A stretch of 22,348 nucleotides of DNA, taken from IMG/VR virus record IMGVR_UViG_3300035670_001332, positions 1 through 22,348 of that record; one strand, written 5' to 3'. The translations under genes and the position numbers were made by a program. This document shows positions 18,519 through 22,348 of this stretch, one piece after another. The stretch is from a virus. The notes beneath the pieces are model-generated. The model did not search any database. It was not told where the DNA came from and was given only the letters and a program-made list of their open reading frames with translations. Positions within the stretch are counted from its first letter, which is position 1. Each line of letters opens with the position of its first letter.

Positions 18519-21500
18519 TTAGCCGCCTCGGCCATAGCCAACCGCACTCCAGTTGAAATTACGGTTGACCGCCGTTCCACCCGAGTTTTTGAAGGTGACC
18601 GTAAAGCCGGTGCTGCTGATGCTGGTGACCTCAAAGTATTCGCCGCTTCCCATGTTCAAAGCCGTAATGCCGATGCTGGGAAGGTAGGTGTTGACGCCGC
18701 CCAAGCTGGCCGTACCAACGAAAAATGGCTTGTCGAAGGTGATGGCCTTGGCGCCTGCTCCACTGGCAATCGTGCCGTTGCTGTTTTCGGTGCGTCGCTG
18801 CAGCGTGGCGGTGTAGCCCAGCTCGTCGATCAGGATATTCTGCGCCACGTCATTGGACTGCAGCTCGGCTTGGAACTGAAGCGCCCGCGCCTTGTAGGTG
18901 CCGCTGATGAACTCCTGATAGGACGACCAAGTTGGCGTGCCAGTCGGATCGTCTTCTGTAGTTCGCACTTTGAGGACGGCGTTGACACGGTTCACGTCGG
19001 CGCCATCCCAGTTCAGCCAATCGTCAACTTCTCCCGTGCGGCCATCCATTGTGTCGTTCGGCAGGAAGCCACGGGTAACAAAATGGCGCGTCAGATCCAG
19101 CGAGAAGGTATTACCAAGGTCAAGCGTATTGGCAAAGCTGTAGGTGCCGGTGGACGTAATGTCGCCCATGAAGTCAAACGAGGTCAGCGTGTCAACGTCG
19201 GCAACATCGTCAAGAAATTCGGTGCCATCCAGCGTTAGAGCGTCGTAGCCGTCGTCGTAGAAAACATCAACTTGGCTGCCTTGGAACGGTGGACTGTCTT
19301 GGTCTTCGCGGCGCGTTTGGACAATCAGCTTGCCTTGGGTTTCAGGCAAGTCAATGATGATGCTGGTTTCGTTGGGGCTAAGGCGTCCGCCATCGTCAAT
19401 GAAGCGAACGAAGATTTCGCCTTCCACCAACGGGATTGTGGCGGTGGTTGCGTTTCCGGGAAGCGCAGGAACAAGGTCAACAGAATCGTTCCAGCTAGCG
19501 GAGCCGTCAGTCAAAGCGGAGTGACGAACATAAACAGCGCCACCGTTTACAACGTCAACTTCAAACGATGGTTCCCAACTAAGGCGTGCTGTGTTATCAC
19601 TCAGGACTTCAAGCTGCAGATTTTGAACGTCAGCAGGGTTAGCTGTTTTGCCAGCCAAGTTAAAAGTGGCGGTCGATACTGCGCCCTTTTTGCCGAGTGC
19701 ATTTTCAACTTGGATTTGAACATTAAGGGTGCCTTCACGTAGACGAGTTAAAGCAACTGATGGTGCAGTTGTATTGAGACGCTGCCAGTTATCGTTGTCC
19801 ATTCGATACTGAACAACGTAATTATTGATCGCACCAGCGGGCGGAATCCAGTCAAGTTGGAAGCCGACAAGTGCGCTATTTCCTTCGGCATAAATGTATT
19901 CGTAGCCGCTGATGCTACTTACAGGATTTGGAATTTCACTGAGGTTTGAAATGTCGGGCGTTGTGATGACAAGATCACTTTCAATCGAGTTGTAAATTGA
20001 CTGGTTATATGCCAGTGCAGTGACGCCGTAAATGCCATCTTCGGCTTCAGCGACATTCAGCACTCGGTATTGTTGAGCTTCAACGTCACTGGTTTGGATT
20101 AGCCAAATCGCGTTGGCGTTGGGTGCTTCGCTGAACGCGCTGCTGACGTTGATGGTGGTGCCGGAGATGCTGCTGATGGTTTTGGTTTCCACCAAGCCGG
20201 TTGGCATCAGCACTGAAATGGTTGGGCTATTTGACAGGTTGACGGTGAGGTTGGTGCTGCTGTCAACGGTGATGGCGGTTGTGGTGGCAGAACTGACGCG
20301 ACCACTGCGGCGTGTGCCAGCCTTCATCGGGTCGGCAACGTCAATCACCATCCCAGGGCGCAGGATGATGCCGCTGTCAATGGAGACCGAGAAGGTAACG
20401 GTTTCGGTCAGATTTTGTTCGCTCAGCAGCGCCCACTTACCAGCACGGTGCGCTTGACCTTGGCTGTAGCAACCCAGTGCCTTAATGTCCTTGTTAATGA
20501 TGCCGTATTTGGAAACGGCACTTGCGTCTTCAACGTATTCGTATTGAACTTCACCAAGCAATTCGTAGGTTTGATATGCAACAGTTGCAGTGGTGTGGCG
20601 TGCTTTTTGCGATGTGCCGCTGTAAACAAAGATGCCGTCAACAACGTTGCTTGGTCCCAACAGATATTGCGGATCACTGGGTTTGTCTTGTTGCAACACC
20701 AGCGAACCGGCGCCGTAATAGGCAATGCCACGAAACAGGCTGGTCATCTCTTGAATAACGTTGTAAACCTCGTCGCGGCTGTTGATCAGCAGGTTGCAAG
20801 AGAAACGAGGCTCCAAGCCGCCTTTACCGTTGTCAACAAGTTCGTTGCAGTATTGGCTGATGGAATAGAAGTCGTAGCGGTCAAGGCTGCTGGTAGGAAC
20901 ACTGGCGCCGTAGCGGGTATTGGTCAGCAGATCCCATAGACACCACGCTGGGTCGTTCGTCCATGTGGCTGCAGCAAACGTGCCGTCCCAGACACCGGCG
21001 TAGGTGATACGACCTGGATGCGTGGTGGTGTCAACCGTGGCGTTGCTCGGGATGGCAACTTTGATGCCGCGAACCAGATATTTGCGGCTTGGGATGTTAT
21101 TGAACTGGCGCGAGTCAAAGCGCAGGAATGCAAGCGCGGAGTTTGGATAGCGAAACCGCTGGTCAATAATTTCGGTGTAGCTGTACCAGTACAGTTCGTT
21201 TTGCGTTCTGGCAGATGTGGCGTCATCACTGGTACGAACAACTTTGACATCAACTGGGAACGCACCAGTCAATTCAAAAACGTAATCGCGCTGATAACGG
21301 CTGCTGGTTTTGCCTGCAATCGTGTCGGTTGCAACGGTATTAAAGCCACCGCCGTTGTATTGAACTTTGATTTCTAGCGAAACGCTCGTGGCAAGGATGT
21401 CGCCGTTGGTTTCAAATTGTTGAAGGTTTGGGACAACAATGGTGACGCGAATTCGGTCAATGTTGTTGTTGGCAATCGAGCGAGTTACAGGGAAGTCTTT

Positions 21501-22277
21501 GGTAACTTCAACATTGACAATGTTCTCGCTTTCGGTGCCAATGATGTCTGGGATAACCGCCTGATCCTGTGTGCCGTTGCGGGTGACGACGGTGTAGCCG
21601 GTGAAGTTGGGGCTGTCGTTGGAATCAACGATTGGGGTGCTATCGAGATAAATGCCCTTGGTGCCGTTTTCAATGCCATCAATCTCGCCTTCACCAAGGA
21701 GATCCAGCACATTGGCGTATTGGACGGATTGCAGCGAATCGTCAGCTTCCGTTGGGGTTCGTTGTGCAGCACCACCGCCAGCGCCCTTGCCACCGCCACC
21801 ACCGCCACCGCCAGCGCCAGCGATGCCAAGACCGAGGCCGGCATTGTGGACGCGAACACCGTTGGCAATGAAGGTGTGGTGACCTTCGACGGTCAGGTTG
21901 TAGACCGTGCCATTGCAGAACTCGGTCTTGCCGACAATGGGGCGGAGGTGGCCGTTGTGGTCAACGAGGCAGTCGTCAGAACCGAGCGTGTCGATTTCGA
22001 CGAAGGCATTGAACTGGTTGAGAACCCAGTGGTTCGGTGTGGCATCAAGATGCTGTCCGCCCCAGAGCGTGTAGCGGATGACGCGTTCGTTTTCGTGTTC
22101 GTGAACCTTAAGGATCTTGGCTTCGTGGACTTCGCCCGTGTGGTCAAAGCTCAGGACCAGATCGCCAGCCTGCAGTTCATCAATGCGGCGTTGGCCGCCT
22201 GGAACCGCGACAAGCGTATGCCCTAGGAAGCAACCGCCACCACCGCCGCCACCACCAGCGCCAACAATTCGTTTCAT
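18519..22277 (-). CDS. J: Tail-tip host specificity protein J with Hint domain
   Basis: A 1252-residue tail-tip protein. After a poly-Gly start comes a Hint domain (residues 16-145), then a second Gly-rich tract and the usual J start (RTPTEADDSLQSVQYANVLD, LLGEGEIDGIENG). Lambda J landmarks include SSYQRDYVFE, YWYSYTEIIDQRFRYPNSAL, WCLWDLLTNTRYGA and LGCYSQGQAHRAGKWALLSE. Two fibronectin III-like segments lie at roughly 795-985, and the C-terminal domain ends YGRGG. J forms the central tail tip and contacts the host receptor. ATG 22277 overlaps the stop of the upstream gene (ATGA). The inserted Hint domain makes this an unusual J protein. No break is seen in the frame. Confidence 0.93.
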   Translation of the reverse strand: MKRIVGAGGGGGGGGCFLGHTLVAVPGGQRRIDELQAGDLVLSFDHTGEVHEAKILKVHEHENERVIRYTLWGGQHLDATPNHWVLNQFNAFVEIDTLGSDDCLVDHNGHLRPIVGKTEFCNGTVYNLTVEGHHTFIANGVRVHNAGLGLGIAGAGGGGGGGGKGAGGGAAQRTPTEADDSLQSVQYANVLDLLGEGEIDGIENGTKGIYLDSTPIVDSNDSPNFTGYTVVTRNGTQDQAVIPDIIGTESENIVNVEVTKDFPVTRSIANNNIDRIRVTIVVPNLQQFETNGDILATSVSLEIKVQYNGGGFNTVATDTIAGKTSSRYQRDYVFELTGAFPVDVKVVRTSDDATSARTQNELYWYSYTEIIDQRFRYPNSALAFLRFDSRQFNNIPSRKYLVRGIKVAIPSNATVDTTTHPGRITYAGVWDGTFAAATWTNDPAWCLWDLLTNTRYGASVPTSSLDRYDFYSISQYCNELVDNGKGGLEPRFSCNLLINSRDEVYNVIQEMTSLFRGIAYYGAGSLVLQQDKPSDPQYLLGPSNVVDGIFVYSGTSQKARHTTATVAYQTYELLGEVQYEYVEDASAVSKYGIINKDIKALGCYSQGQAHRAGKWALLSEQNLTETVTFSVSIDSGIILRPGMVIDVADPMKAGTRRSGRVSSATTTAITVDSSTNLTVNLSNSPTISVLMPTGLVETKTISSISGTTINVSSAFSEAPNANAIWLIQTSDVEAQQYRVLNVAEAEDGIYGVTALAYNQSIYNSIESDLVITTPDISNLSEIPNPVSSISGYEYIYAEGNSALVGFQLDWIPPAGAINNYVVQYRMDNDNWQRLNTTAPSVALTRLREGTLNVQIQVENALGKKGAVSTATFNLAGKTANPADVQNLQLEVLSDNTARLSWEPSFEVDVVNGGAVYVRHSALTDGSASWNDSVDLVPALPGNATTATIPLVEGEIFVRFIDDGGRLSPNETSIIIDLPETQGKLIVQTRREDQDSPPFQGSQVDVFYDDGYDALTLDGTEFLDDVADVDTLTSFDFMGDITSTGTYSFANTLDLGNTFSLDLTRHFVTRGFLPNDTMDGRTGEVDDWLNWDGADVNRVNAVLKVRTTEDDPTGTPTWSSYQEFISGTYKARALQFQAELQSNDVAQNILIDELGYTATLQRRTENSNGTIASGAGAKAITFDKPFFVGTASLGGVNTYLPSIGITALNMGSGEYFEVTSISSTGFTVTFKNSGGTAVNRNFNWSAVGYGRGG
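21843..22232 (-). other. Hint (intein-like) domain inside J
   Basis: Codes for J residues 16-145. It starts with Cys16 (CFLGHTLVAVPGG, block A), has the block B T-x-x-H (ATPNHW, Thr80/His83), the block F sequence YNLTVEGHHTFIANG and ends VRVHN. Residue 146 is Ala, not Cys, Ser or Thr. This layout matches A-type bacterial intein-like domains more than a normal intein. There is no homing endonuclease. Poly-Gly tracts (GAGGGGGGGG on both sides) flank it. It may cleave at one or both ends, or splice weakly. Confidence 0.9.
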
Positions 22278-22348
22278 ATCAGTTGATCAACGTCGATGCC
22301 AACCGAGATTACAGACGATCCGGTGAAACACCGGCCATAAATAATTGG
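22274..22348 (-). CDS. Partial gene upstream of J, tail assembly I-like
   Basis: The last 24 codons (IIYGRCFTGSSVISVGIDVD, then QLI and stop at 22274) continue beyond the window edge. The stop overlaps the J start by 4 bases. In lambda order the gene before J is tail assembly protein I. The short G-x-x-x-T-G-S-x-V-I-S-x-G-I-D ending fits such small tail proteins, but 24 residues cannot prove it. Confidence 0.5.
   Translation of the reverse strand, partial: PIIYGRCFTGSSVISVGIDVDQLI

Noticed and set aside
18483-19238. 251-codon rightward open frame antisense to the C-terminus of J
   Set aside because: No domain or upstream signals; J on the other strand is clearly the coding frame.
20113-20939. 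Rightward frames antisense to the middle of J
   Set aside because: Low-complexity mirror images of the J coding strand without starts or domains.
21417-22226. 269-codon rightward open frame antisense to J
   Set aside because: Antisense shadow of a well-conserved J/Hint gene; its sequence has no recognisable domain and mirrors the codon structure of J.
1-22348. tRNA, rRNA or insertion sequence
   Set aside because: No cloverleaf-like segment, rRNA similarity, transposase motif or paired terminal inverted repeats was recognised by eye; a covariance search would be decisive.

Overview
The window looks like part of the genome of a tailed phage (or prophage) with a lambda-like long tail. The best supported anchors are a lambda J-type tail-tip protein, a tail fibre, a minor-tail-Z-like protein, an endolysin, dCTP deaminase, RusA, a DUF1071-type annealing protein and a RecB-like nuclease. 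Several very small proteins and a DUF7936-like protein resemble ones I associate with Synechococcus/Cyanobium phages, so a picocyanobacterial host is the best guess. That host call is recognition from memory, not computed. Genes are packed tightly, with many ATGA or TGATG stop/start overlaps. Few starts have a Shine-Dalgarno sequence, which fits a cyanobacterial host.

Layout. (1) 1-2413 is a visibly GC-richer module. A leftward cluster of small genes runs from 1847 to 232: a membrane-anchored HTH protein, three small proteins and a Cys-rich DUF7227-like protein. It ends in an intrinsic terminator (183-210). On both sides lie Fur-box-like palindromes of the TGAGAAT-n-ATTCTCA type. The upstream non-coding stretch (1848-2413) also holds GGTTTGC dyads and an iteron-like array with a period of 31-33 bp. 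(2) 2414-3250 is a tail-Z-like gene with a strong RBS, just beyond a terminator. (3) 9569-3345 is a long leftward early/replication operon: a replication-type protein, two PD-(D/E)XK-type proteins, many small unknowns, an HNH-AP2 homing endonuclease, a NUMOD1 protein, a zinc ribbon and RusA. (4) 9699-12218 is a divergent rightward operon: a small DNA-binding-like protein, the annealing protein and small partners. (5) 12202-12989 holds two short leftward genes and a rightward HNH nuclease. (6) 22348-12973 is the leftward late module: a partial tail assembly gene, J with an inserted Hint domain, the tail fibre, a terminator, a second HNH-AP2 gene, small genes, membrane/lysis proteins, endolysin and dcd.

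How it fits together. The divergent promoter region near 9570-9698 probably drives recombination rightward and replication/nuclease functions leftward. RusA, the annealing protein and the RecB-like nuclease would process recombination and replication intermediates, and Dcd would supply dUTP for dTMP synthesis. The late arm builds the tail tip and lyses the cell. The most unusual points are the Hint/intein-like domain with an Ala at +1 inside the poly-Gly N-terminus of the tail-tip protein, and the set of Fur-like palindromes and iteron-like repeats around the GC-rich module.
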